Origin: Planobispora longispora
Lineage (GTDB): Bacteria > Actinomycetota > Actinomycetes > Streptosporangiales > Streptosporangiaceae
Direction of reading: 5' to 3'
Assembly: GCF_016863135.1 (NCBI RefSeq)
Contig: NZ_BOOH01000017.1
Coordinates: 62,001 to 126,000 of the forward strand
Length of the DNA: 64,000 nucleotides
Each line of letters starts with the position of its first letter. Position 1 is the first letter of the stretch. This document shows positions 6,922-14,177 of the stretch, in pieces. The notes beneath the pieces were generated by a model. That model ran no database searches. It was not told where the DNA came from and worked only from the letters and a program-made list of their open reading frames with translations. A program made the translations under genes and the position numbers.

Positions 6922-9900
6922 ATGCGTTTTGGGGTGCTGGGGCCGCTGGCGGTGTGGACGGACGGCGGCGAGCCGGTCGCGGTTCCCGGACTGAAGGTCC
7001 GTGCTCTGCTGGCCGACCTCCTCGTGCACGAGGGACGGCCGGTGCCCGCCGACCGGCTGATCCACGACCTGTGGGGGGACGACCTCCCCGGCAACCCGCC
7101 GGGCGCGCTGTCGGCCAAGGTCTCACAGCTGCGCCGGGTACTGGAGGACGCCGAGCCGGGCGGCCGGGAGCTGGTCGTCCACCAGCCCGCGGGCTACCTG
7201 CTCAAAGGAGTCACCGACGCCGACGGATTCCACTCCCTGATCGCCGAGGCGGGCCGGGCCGGTGATCCCCGGGCCAGGGCGGCGCTGCTGTCGGAGGCCC
7301 TGACGGGATGGCGGGGACCGGCGTTCGCCGACTTCGCCGACGAGGCGTTCACCAGGGCCGCCGCCGTCCGCCTGGCGGAGCAGCGGCTGGCCGCGCAGGA
7401 GGACTGGGCGGAGGCGCGGCTGGCGCTGGGCGAGCACGCCCCGCTGGCCGGGGACCTCGGCGACCTGCTCACCGAGCATCCCCTCCGGGAGAGGCTGCGC
7501 GCCGCGCACATGATCGCGCTCTACCGCGCGGGACGGCAGAGCGAGGCCCTGGAGAGCTATGAGGCGCTGCGGGCCCTCCTCGCCGACGAGCTGGGGCTGG
7601 ACCCGAGTCCCGGCCTGGTGGCACTGCACCGGGCGATCCTGACCCAGGACCCGGGACTGGCGGCGCCCGCCGTACGGGACGCCGGTGGGGCGGGGACGGC
7701 GGGATCGGCCGCGTCGGGCGCCGATGAATCAGGTCCCGGCGGGCCGGACCGGCCCGTGCCGGAGTCCGCCGGACCGGCTCCCGCGACGGCCGGGCCTGCG
7801 ACGGCCGGGCCTGCGACGGCCGGGCCCGCGACCGTCAGGCCCGCCACGAACCTGCCCGCACCGGTCACCGGCCTGGTCGGCAGGGAGGAGGCGGTCGCCG
7901 AGGTCTGCGCCCGGCTGGAGACGGACCGGCTGGTGACGCTCACCGGCCCGGGCGGGGTCGGCAAGACCCGGCTGGCCCTGGCGGCGGCCGGCCGCCTGAT
8001 CGGCCCTCCCTCGGGTTCCGGGCCTTCCGCGAGCTCACCGGAGTTCTCCGGCGGCGGGGCGGCTCACGATTCCGCTTCCGCCCGGTCCACCCCCTTCCCC
8101 GTGGCTCACGATTCCGCTTCCGCCCGGTCCGTTCCCTTCCCCGACGGAGTGTGGCTGGTGGAACTGGCCGCTCTCGACCGGCCCGCCGAGCGGGACGCGG
8201 TGCCGAGGGTGGCTGAAGCGGTCATGGCGGTGCTGGGCGTCCGGGACGGCGGGGACCCCACCGGGCCGGGCGCGCCGGTGACCGCCGCGGACCGGCTCGT
8301 CGAGGCGCTGCGCTCCCGGCTGCTGCTGCTGGTGCTGGACAACTGCGAACACGTCGTGGAGCCGGTCGCCGAGCTGGTGGAGTCGCTGCTGCGGGCCGCT
8401 CCGGGAGTGCGCCTCCTGGCGACCAGCCAGGAACCGCTCGCACTGCCCGGCGAGGTGGTCTGGAACGTCCCGCCGCTGGAGGTGCCCGCCCGGGCCGCCG
8501 GACCCCGGGGGACCCACGATCCCCGCGACCTCGCGGACCTGGGGCGGATCGGCTCGGTCCGGCTGTTCGTGGCGCGGGCGTCCGCCGCGGACCGGGGATT
8601 CACCCTCGACGCGGACACCGCTCCGGCGGTCGCGGTGCTGTGCCGCCGCCTGGACGGCATCCCGCTGGCCCTGGAGCTGGCGGCGACGCGGGTGCGGGCG
8701 CTGGGCGTGCACGGTCTGGTCGACCGCCTGGACGACCGGTTCCGGCTGCTGGCCACCGGATACCGGGGCGCCCCGCCGCGCCAGCGGACCCTGATGGCGA
8801 TGATCGACTGGAGCTGGGAGCTGCTGACGGACCCCGAGCGCGTGGTCCTGCGCCGGCTGGCCGTCCACGCCGACGGCTGCGCCCTGGAGGCGGCCGAGGC
8901 CGTCTGCGCCGGGGACGACCTTCCGGCCGCCGACGTGCTGGACCTGCTGACCCGCCTGGTGGACCGCTCCCTGGTGGTCATGGTCGAGACGGCCGAGGGG
9001 CCCCGGTACCGGCTGCTGGAGTCGGTGGCGGCCTACTGCGCCGAGCGCGTGCGGGAGGCCGGGGAGGACGAACGGATGCGGCGGCGCCACCGCCGCCACT
9101 ACACGGCCCTGGCCGAGCGGGCCGGGCAGCGGCTGTACGGGCACGAGCAGCGACGGTGGCTGCGGGTGCTCGACGCCGAGGCGGCCAACATGCGCGCCGC
9201 GCTCACCACCGCCGTCGCGGACGGGGACGCGGACGGCGCGCTGCGCCTGGTCGGCGCGTTGGCCTGGTACTGGTTCCTGCGCGGACGGCTGGGCGAGGCC
9301 CGGCGCTCCTTCGCGGCGGCCCTGGCCGCGGCCGGGGTCCCCGGCGCCGTCGCCCGGTCGTCGGCGTCCCCCGCCGGGGGTTCCGCGGACGTTCCTTCTC
9401 CCTCGGAAGCCCGCGCGGAAGCCCCCGTGACCGGTCCCTCTCCCGGGCTCCTGGCCGGGGCACTGGCCTGGGACGCCGGGATCGGGTTCCTCCACGGAGA
9501 CGTCGCCGACCGCGAGGAGCGCCGCCGGACGGTCATGGACCGGTACGAGGAGGCCGGCGACCCCGGCGGGCGGGCCAGGGCCGAGTGGTTCCTGGCCTAC
9601 ACCGGGATCGATCTGGGCGACCTCGCGGTCGCCGGCGAACTGCTGGACCGGGCGCTGCCGGTCTTCGAGCGGCTCGGCGACCGGTGGGGCACGGCCGCCG
9701 TCCTCGCCGCCCGGGCCAAGCTCGCGCACGTCCGGGGCGACCTGGAGGTGATGAGACGGGACGGCGGGCGCAGCGCGGAGATCTTCGCTGAGCTGGGCGA
9801 CCGCTGGGGCCGGCTGGAGGCCACGGGCTGGCTCGGCGGGCTGGCCGAGATGACCGGTGACCTGGAGGGGGCCGAACGGCTCCAGCGGGACGGGCTGCAC

Positions 9901-10578
9901 CTGGCCGAGGAGCTCGGGCTGTGGGCGGAGGTCGCCGGGCGGCTGGGCTGGCTCGGCTGGATCGCCCTGCAGCGCGGCGACTACGCGGAGGCCATGGATC
10001 TGTGCGAGCGGGCGCTGCGGCTCTTCACCGAGCAGGGCCATCAGGCCGGGCGGATCTTCGCCCTGATGGGACTCGCATTCGCCGCCCGCAGGAACGGGGA
10101 GATCGACCGTGCCGAGGTCCACCTGCGCGAGGTGCTGGAGCAGACCCCGCGAGACGACGCGGGAGACGTCCCGCCCCCGTACCTGCCAATGATCATGACT
10201 GAGCTCGGTTTCGCGGCCGAGGAGCGCGGCGACGCCGCGGCGGCCCTCGCCCTGCACCTGGAGGCCCTGGACCTGGTGGCGAAGATGGACGCCTCCCGGG
10301 ACGTCCCGATCACCCTGGACGGGCTGGCCGGGGCGCTGGCCCTCGCCGGGTGTCACGACCGCGCCGCCCGGCTCCTGGGCGCGGCGGCCGCGATCCGCGC
10401 GTCGAGTTCCATACCGATCTCCTCCGCCGAGCGCGACGACGTCGACCGGATCACCGCGCGGGTCCGCGACGCGCTGGGCGGGGACCTGTTCGCCGCCGAG
10501 TCCGGGCGCGGCGCCGCGCTCACTCCCGAGGAGGCGCGGTCCCTGGCGGCGCAGCCGGGTCCGGGCGCGGCCGGCTGA
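6922..10578 (+). CDS. SARP/AfsR-family regulator with NB-ARC and TPR domains
   Basis: This 1,218-residue regulator starts MRFGVLGPLAVWTDG, the usual start of BTAD/SARP proteins. ATG 6922 has no Shine-Dalgarno and a -10-like TATCGT at 6909-6914, so the message may be leaderless. Residues 1-95 are the OmpR-like winged helix (LLADLLVHEGRPVPADRLI...LSAKVSQLRRVLE). About 96-250 are the BTAD. Then comes an Ala/Pro linker with PAT repeats and an NB-ARC ATPase with P-loop TGPGGVGKTRLAL near residue 340 and LLLLVLDNCEHV as Walker B. From about 720 to 1,150 the sequence is TPR-like helical hairpins. This matches AfsR-type pathway regulators, which switch on nearby biosynthetic or stress genes. No biosynthetic cluster adjoins it except the two divergent reductases. 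Confidence 0.93.
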   Translation: MRFGVLGPLAVWTDGGEPVAVPGLKVRALLADLLVHEGRPVPADRLIHDLWGDDLPGNPPGALSAKVSQLRRVLEDAEPGGRELVVHQPAGYLLKGVTDADGFHSLIAEAGRAGDPRARAALLSEALTGWRGPAFADFADEAFTRAAAVRLAEQRLAAQEDWAEARLALGEHAPLAGDLGDLLTEHPLRERLRAAHMIALYRAGRQSEALESYEALRALLADELGLDPSPGLVALHRAILTQDPGLAAPAVRDAGGAGTAGSAASGADESGPGGPDRPVPESAGPAPATAGPATAGPATAGPATVRPATNLPAPVTGLVGREEAVAEVCARLETDRLVTLTGPGGVGKTRLALAAAGRLIGPPSGSGPSASSPEFSGGGAAHDSASARSTPFPVAHDSASARSVPFPDGVWLVELAALDRPAERDAVPRVAEAVMAVLGVRDGGDPTGPGAPVTAADRLVEALRSRLLLLVLDNCEHVVEPVAELVESLLRAAPGVRLLATSQEPLALPGEVVWNVPPLEVPARAAGPRGTHDPRDLADLGRIGSVRLFVARASAADRGFTLDADTAPAVAVLCRRLDGIPLALELAATRVRALGVHGLVDRLDDRFRLLATGYRGAPPRQRTLMAMIDWSWELLTDPERVVLRRLAVHADGCALEAAEAVCAGDDLPAADVLDLLTRLVDRSLVVMVETAEGPRYRLLESVAAYCAERVREAGEDERMRRRHRRHYTALAERAGQRLYGHEQRRWLRVLDAEAANMRAALTTAVADGDADGALRLVGALAWYWFLRGRLGEARRSFAAALAAAGVPGAVARSSASPAGGSADVPSPSEARAEAPVTGPSPGLLAGALAWDAGIGFLHGDVADREERRRTVMDRYEEAGDPGGRARAEWFLAYTGIDLGDLAVAGELLDRALPVFERLGDRWGTAAVLAARAKLAHVRGDLEVMRRDGGRSAEIFAELGDRWGRLEATGWLGGLAEMTGDLEGAERLQRDGLHLAEELGLWAEVAGRLGWLGWIALQRGDYAEAMDLCERALRLFTEQGHQAGRIFALMGLAFAARRNGEIDRAEVHLREVLEQTPRDDAGDVPPPYLPMIMTELGFAAEERGDAAAALALHLEALDLVAKMDASRDVPITLDGLAGALALAGCHDRAARLLGAAAAIRASSSIPISSAERDDVDRITARVRDALGGDLFAAESGRGAALTPEEARSLAAQPGPGAAG
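7783..7842 (+). repeat. 15-bp x4 in-frame repeat, SARP linker
   Basis: The unit GCGACGGCCGGGCCT is repeated at 7783, 7798 and 7813, with a diverged fourth copy at 7828. It encodes ATAGP-type units in the linker between the BTAD and the NB-ARC domain. Confidence 0.9.
8061..8144 (+). repeat. 42-bp x2 in-frame repeat inside the SARP NB-ARC domain
   Basis: Two near-identical 42-bp units start at 8061 and 8103. Each encodes AHDSASARS followed by a PFP tail. They interrupt the ATPase domain shortly after the P-loop helix, forming a low-complexity loop before the next hydrophobic strand (VWLVELAAL). Confidence 0.9.
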
Positions 10579-10706
10579 CCGGGCTCCCGGAGCGGGTCCG
10601 GCCACCGGCGGGTGATCGCGGGTTCGCCGCGTCATGGACCCGGTCGCCGCAGGAGGGCCGCGGGCTCGTCCTGCTGCCGCAGAAGGGCCGCGGATGCGCC
10701 CGGGGA

Positions 10707-11960
10707 TCAGGACGGATGGACGAAGCGGTGATGGAGCTCCGCCGCCTCCCGCGGATCGAGGAAGGATCCGGCCGCGAGCCAGGCGGCGGCCCCGGCGCCG
10801 TCCCCCGCGACGGTGACCGGCGCGTCCCACCGCCGCAGGAGGAGATCCTGTACGGCGCGGCGCACGGGCCCCTCACTCGTCAGCACGCTCCCGGCCAGGA
10901 CGATGGGAGTGCGATCACCGGGCGAGCGGACCCGGGACACGGTCTCGACCAGGCGGGCGGCGGCCTCGGCCACGATGGCCCCGGCCGCGGGGTCCCCGGC
11001 GGCGGCCGCCTCGCTGACCAGCGGGGCCAGTTCGGCCAGCGCGATCGGTGGACGGGCCTGCACCGCGGTGGCGAGCAGGTCGGCCAGTCGCCTGCCCGGC
11101 ACGACGGGAACGGCGATCTCCAGACCTGTCGTGCCGTTCCGGGGCCCCCCATCAAGAAGTGCCGACTCCCGGCCCGTCGTACCGTTCTGCTCCCGCGCGG
11201 ACGGAGACGCCGGCTCCCGGCCCGTCGTACCGTTCTGTTCCCATGGGACCGAAATCACCGGTTCCTGGTCCGTCGTCCCCATCTGTTCACGCGTGGACGG
11301 AGGGGCCGGCTCCCGGCCCGTTGTGATTTCCCCGGCGCCCTTCTGTCCCGGTGAGGTCGCGAGCTCCTCTCCCGCGGCGAGTCCGTTGCCTCCGGCGGCG
11401 GGGGCGAGCAGGTGGCGCACCACCGCCCGGCTCAGCGGCCCCGTCTCTCCCTCGGCCTGCCGGATGGCCAGGCGGGCCGCGGCCCGGCCGAGCCAGAAGG
11501 CGGAGCCCTCGTCGCCGAGCAGCCAGCCGTACCCGTCGGCCAGCTCCACCGGCTGGCGGTCAATAATTTTTGCCGCGATGGCGCCGGTACCGGAGATCAG
11601 GACGGTCCCCGACGGCATGGCCGTACCCGCCGCGAAGGCCGCCGTCGCGTCGCCCACCGCGCGGGGGGCGACCGTCAGCCCGCAACCGCGGAGGGCCTCC
11701 TGGAAGGCCGCGCGGACGGCCGGGTCGTGCAGCATCCCCAGACCGGCGAGCCCTACGGTCACCGCCCTGACCTCCGAGGGGTCCACCTGGGTCAGGGCTT
11801 CGCGCACGGAGAGGGCGAGGTTGGCGAACGCCCGGCGGGCGCCGAGCGCCATGGGGTTGCCCGCGCCCGCCCTGCCCCGCCCCGCCGCGGCCCCCGCGGT
11901 CGTGACGGCCACCGCACGAGATGATGTTCCACCGGCGTCCACGCCGAGTACCACGGTCAT
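10707..11960 (-). CDS. BadF/BadG-type N-acetylglucosamine (or MurNAc) kinase
   Basis: This 417-residue protein starts MTVVLGVDAGGTSSRAVAV. DAGGTSSR is the first phosphate loop of the ASKHA fold, DATAAFAAGT carries the catalytic Asp region, and ISGTGAIAAK is the second phosphate loop. GYGWLLGDEGSAFWLGR is the signature of the BadF/NagK group that phosphorylates GlcNAc, glucosamine or MurNAc with ATP. Residues about 200-280 are an unusual 16-residue repeat insertion. The start ATG 11960 has no ribosome site; an AT-rich -10-like element sits seven bases upstream, so the message may be leaderless. It is divergent from an RpiR regulator and a SIS protein, a grouping known from amino-sugar and cell-wall-sugar recycling. 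The exact substrate is not determinable here. Confidence 0.9.
   Translation of the reverse strand: MTVVLGVDAGGTSSRAVAVTTAGAAAGRGRAGAGNPMALGARRAFANLALSVREALTQVDPSEVRAVTVGLAGLGMLHDPAVRAAFQEALRGCGLTVAPRAVGDATAAFAAGTAMPSGTVLISGTGAIAAKIIDRQPVELADGYGWLLGDEGSAFWLGRAAARLAIRQAEGETGPLSRAVVRHLLAPAAGGNGLAAGEELATSPGQKGAGEITTGREPAPPSTREQMGTTDQEPVISVPWEQNGTTGREPASPSAREQNGTTGRESALLDGGPRNGTTGLEIAVPVVPGRRLADLLATAVQARPPIALAELAPLVSEAAAAGDPAAGAIVAEAAARLVETVSRVRSPGDRTPIVLAGSVLTSEGPVRRAVQDLLLRRWDAPVTVAGDGAGAAAWLAAGSFLDPREAAELHHRFVHPS
11119..11358 (-). repeat. 48-bp x5 tandem repeat inside the sugar kinase
   Basis: Five units of exactly 48 bp begin at 11119, 11167, 11215, 11263 and 11311. Each encodes a 16-residue block around GTTGREPA...REQN. 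The outer units are more diverged than the middle ones. The period is a multiple of three, so the kinase frame is preserved while an approximately 80-residue disordered insertion is added. Confidence 0.92.
11558..11574 (+). promoter_or_regulatory. Intragenic copy of the RpiR-promoter AT motif
   Basis: GGTCAATAATTTTTGCC inside the kinase coding region matches the promoter element GGTGAATAATTTTTGTC (minus strand, 11977-11961) at 15 of 17 positions. It makes the kinase use GCA AAA ATT ATT, codons otherwise almost avoided in this GC-rich gene, which suggests the DNA sequence itself is selected. A second operator for looping or roadblock repression is my inference. Confidence 0.5.
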
Positions 11961-12021
11961 GACAAAAATTATTCACCAAAAGCCTTGACCGTGGGAGATG
12001 CTGAGCATAATTTTCATCAAC
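11961..12021. promoter_or_regulatory. Divergent promoter/operator between sugar kinase and RpiR regulator
   Basis: On the plus strand TTGACC (11985-11990), a 17-bp spacer and TAATTT (12008-12013) form a near-consensus promoter for the regulator. The -10 lies within TGAGCATAATTTTCA (12002-12016), which has TGA/TCA ends like operators of RpiR proteins. On the minus strand GGTGAATAATTTTTGTC (11977-11961) ends directly at the kinase ATG and contains its probable -10. This is an AT island in otherwise GC-rich sequence, consistent with repression of both directions by the RpiR protein. Confidence 0.65.
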
Positions 12022-12040
12022 ACGAGGGAGGGGAACGACG

Positions 12041-12910
12041 GTGGAACTCCTGAGCAGGATCAGGGCCGAGCGGGCGGAGATGCCCGAGGCGCTGCGGAAG
12101 GTGGCCGAGGTGATCCTTGCCGATCCGGCGGAGGCCGCGCGGTCGACGATCGTCGACCTGGCCGAGCGGAGCGGCACCTCGACCGCCACGATCACCCGGC
12201 TCTGCCGTGCTCTGGGCTTCGGCGGCTACGCCGAACTGCGCGTCGCCCTCGCCACCGAGACCGGCCGGGCCGCGCAGCAGCACTGGGAGACCGACATCGG
12301 GCAGGAGATCCTGCCGGGCGACGGGCTCGACCGGGTGCTGGGCGTGGTGGCGGGCAACGACATCCGGCTGATCCAGGAGACCGCCGCCCAGCTCGACCTG
12401 GCCACCGTGGAGAAGGTCGCCGGGGCGATCGCCCAGGCCGGCCGGGTCCTGCTGTTCGGGGTCTCCAGCAGCGCCGCGGTGGCGAACGAGATGGAGTACC
12501 GCCTGCAGCGCATCCGCGTCCCCACCTGGAGCAGGTCCGACGCGCACAGCGCGCTCACCGACGCCGCGCTGCTCGGCCAGGGCGACGTGGCGATCGGGAT
12601 CTCACACAGCGGCCGGACCCGCGAGGCCATCGAGGTGCTCGCCGAGGCGGGCAGCCACGGCGCGATCACGGTGGCGGTCACCTCGCACCCGAGATCGCCG
12701 CTGGCCGAGGTGGCCGAGCTGGTGGTCACCACCTCCAGCAGGGAGACGACCTTCCGCTCGGAGGGGTTCGCCGCGATCCACTCCCAGCTGCTCGTCCTCG
12801 ACGTGATCTACGTCTCGGTCGCGCAGCGCACCTACGAACGCACCCGGAAGGCGTTCGACCTGACCGTCCGCGCGGTGACCGGGCACCGGCTCCCGGAAGG
12901 AGACACATGA
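12041..12910 (+). CDS. MurR/RpiR-family transcriptional regulator
   Basis: This 289-residue protein starts with GTG 12041, behind GGGAGGGG at 12026-12033. Residues 1-77 are the RpiR helix-turn-helix (LRKVAEVILADP, STIVDLAERSGTSTATITRL CRALGF split by the turn). Residues about 125-260 are a SIS sugar-phosphate-binding domain (VLLFGVSSSAAVANEMEYRL; DVAIGISHSGRTREAIEVL; AITVAVTSHPRSPLAEVAEL). Such regulators usually repress sugar-phosphate catabolic genes and are released by the phosphorylated sugar, here probably the product of the divergent kinase. Its TGA overlaps the ATG of a 23-codon ORF, so the operon continues by translational coupling. Confidence 0.93.
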   Translation: MELLSRIRAERAEMPEALRKVAEVILADPAEAARSTIVDLAERSGTSTATITRLCRALGFGGYAELRVALATETGRAAQQHWETDIGQEILPGDGLDRVLGVVAGNDIRLIQETAAQLDLATVEKVAGAIAQAGRVLLFGVSSSAAVANEMEYRLQRIRVPTWSRSDAHSALTDAALLGQGDVAIGISHSGRTREAIEVLAEAGSHGAITVAVTSHPRSPLAEVAELVVTTSSRETTFRSEGFAAIHSQLLVLDVIYVSVAQRTYERTRKAFDLTVRAVTGHRLPEGDT

Positions 12911-12978
12911 CCGAACCTGTCGAGGTCATCGATAGACGCAGCACCTTGGTCAGGCGGCCGACGGAGGAGGACTTATGA
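12907..12978 (+). CDS. Coupled 23-codon mini-ORF, first copy
   Basis: ATG 12907 overlaps the stop of the RpiR gene (ATGA), and its own TGA overlaps the ATG of the second copy. It reads MTEPVEVIDRRS... and ends EEDL. GGAGGAGGAC at its 3' end is the ribosome site for the next ORF. It could be a real small peptide, a translational coupling device, or the remnant of a duplicated gene start. No family recognised. Confidence 0.55.
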   Translation: MTEPVEVIDRRSTLVRRPTEEDL

Positions 12979-13042
12979 CCGAGCCTGTCGAGGTCATCGA
13001 TAGACGCAGCACCTTGGTCAGGCGGCCGACGGAGGAGGACGC
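12907..13042 (+). repeat. 68-bp tandem duplication carrying start codon, mini-ORF and ribosome site
   Basis: Units 12907-12974 and 12975-13042 match at 65 of 68 positions. The differences are one synonymous base and the last two bases. The following SIS gene also begins ATGACCG, so each unit runs from one start codon to the next. Confidence 0.95.
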
Positions 13043-13046
13043 ATGA
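12975..13046 (+). CDS. Coupled 23-codon mini-ORF, second copy
   Basis: This copy has the same 22 leading residues as the first, with only the last residue changed (Leu to Ala). ATG 12975 overlaps the previous TGA, and its TGA (13044-13046) overlaps the ATG of the SIS gene at 13043. The single internal base difference from copy one is synonymous (GAA/GAG in codon 3). It also supplies GGAGGAGGAC as the ribosome site for the SIS gene. Confidence 0.55.
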   Translation: MTEPVEVIDRRSTLVRRPTEEDA

Positions 13047-13918
13047 CCGCGGAAACCGATGTGACGGGGGGGAAACCCGCTCACCCGGATCTGGAGGCGC
13101 GGGCTCCGGACCCGCCGGACGACGGGCGACCGGCCCACCCGCCCGGTTCCGGCCCGACGGCGCCCGATCTCCCGGACCCGGACGCCTACGTCCGGCACAT
13201 CGCGGACCTCGTCCGGTCCATCCCCGTCGAGCAGGCGGACCCCATCAAGGCCGCCGCGGCGCTGGTCGCCAGGGCGCTGGACGGCGGCGGCGTCGTCCAG
13301 GCGTTCGGCTCGGGCCACTCCGAGGCGGTGGCCATGGAGATCGCCGGCCGTGCGGGCGGTCTCGTGCCCACCAACCGGCTCGCGCTGCGGGACATCGTCC
13401 TGTACGGCGGAGCCGACCGGAGCGAGCTCGACCGCTACGACCTCGAACGCGATCCCACGGTCGCCCACCGGATCCTCGACGCCGCCCCGATCGCGGACGG
13501 CGACCTGTTCGTCGTCATCTCCAGCTCCGGCGTCAACGGCGTCGTCGTCGAGCTGGCCGCCCAGGTGAAGGAGCGCGGTCACGACCTGATCGCCATCACC
13601 TCTCTCGCGCACAGCGCCGCCGCCCCGGCCAGGCATCCCTCGGGCCGCAGGCTGTGCGACCTCGCCGACGTGGTGCTCGACAACCGGGCGCCGTACGGCG
13701 ACGCGGTGCTCCCGCTCCCGGGCGGCGGCGCCGTGGCGGCGGTCTCCACGATCACCTCGGCCCTGCTCGCCCAGCTCGTCGTCATCGGGGCCGTCGCCGA
13801 ACTGCTCGCCGCCGGTCAGACGCCGCCGGTGTACCTGTCGGCGAACGTCCCCGAGGGGGACGCGCACAACCTCGCCCTGGAGGCCCGGTACGCGGGCCGC
13901 ATCCGCAGGGGCGGCTGA
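13043..13918 (+). CDS. SIS-domain sugar-phosphate-binding protein (UPF0309-like)
   Basis: This 291-residue protein starts with ATG 13043. Residues 1-55 are Pro/Asp-rich and poorly ordered. From about 60 the SIS fold follows: ALDGGGVVQAFGSGHSEAVAMEI, GRAGGLVPTNRLALRD, DGDLFVVISSSGVNGVVVEL, DLIAITSLAHS. The pattern fits the stand-alone SIS proteins often found beside amino-sugar transport and kinase genes; whether it isomerises, deaminates or cleaves an ether is not evident. It lies directly downstream of the RpiR regulator and the mini-ORF pair, separated by an ATGA overlap. It probably handles the phosphorylated sugar made by the divergent kinase (inference). Confidence 0.88.
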   Translation: MTAETDVTGGKPAHPDLEARAPDPPDDGRPAHPPGSGPTAPDLPDPDAYVRHIADLVRSIPVEQADPIKAAAALVARALDGGGVVQAFGSGHSEAVAMEIAGRAGGLVPTNRLALRDIVLYGGADRSELDRYDLERDPTVAHRILDAAPIADGDLFVVISSSGVNGVVVELAAQVKERGHDLIAITSLAHSAAAPARHPSGRRLCDLADVVLDNRAPYGDAVLPLPGGGAVAAVSTITSALLAQLVVIGAVAELLAAGQTPPVYLSANVPEGDAHNLALEARYAGRIRRGG

Positions 13919-14177
13919 ACGGCGCGGGCTCGCCCGCTCCCTGAGACATATCCGCCGAAGACATGTCCGCTCCACCGAAGACATGTCTGCCGAAGACGCA
14001 GCCGGTGAAGACGCAGCCGGTGAAGGGCTCGTCTCGCCTCACCACGGAACCGGCGATGACCCGCTCCGTCCCGCCGGGCACCCGGCGGCGGGTTCTCTTC
14101 ACGCGCCGGACATCACGCGGGGTCCGCCCCGCCGTGCCATCGAACACCTCGGGGGCCGCTCAGAAGGAGATCCGCCC
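13919..14177 (+). other. Intergenic region with short repeats, 259 bp
   Basis: This lies between the SIS gene and the secreted CBM3 protein. Short direct repeats CCGAAGACATGTC (two near copies) and GACGCAGCCGGTGAA (two copies) lie at about 13955-14020. The stretch is open in the downstream frame, but its composition and the clear ribosome site AGAAGGAGA at 14162-14170 argue that the gene starts at 14178. No clear terminator was found. Confidence 0.4.

Noticed and set aside
8035-10830. Long antisense frame opposite the SARP gene
   Set aside because: No ribosome site and a low-complexity Arg/Gly/Pro product; the sense strand carries clear winged-helix, P-loop and TPR features.
11119-11358. Possible CRISPR array from regular 48-bp repeats
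   Set aside because: Units are contiguous without unique spacers, keep the coding frame of the kinase, and there are no cas genes.
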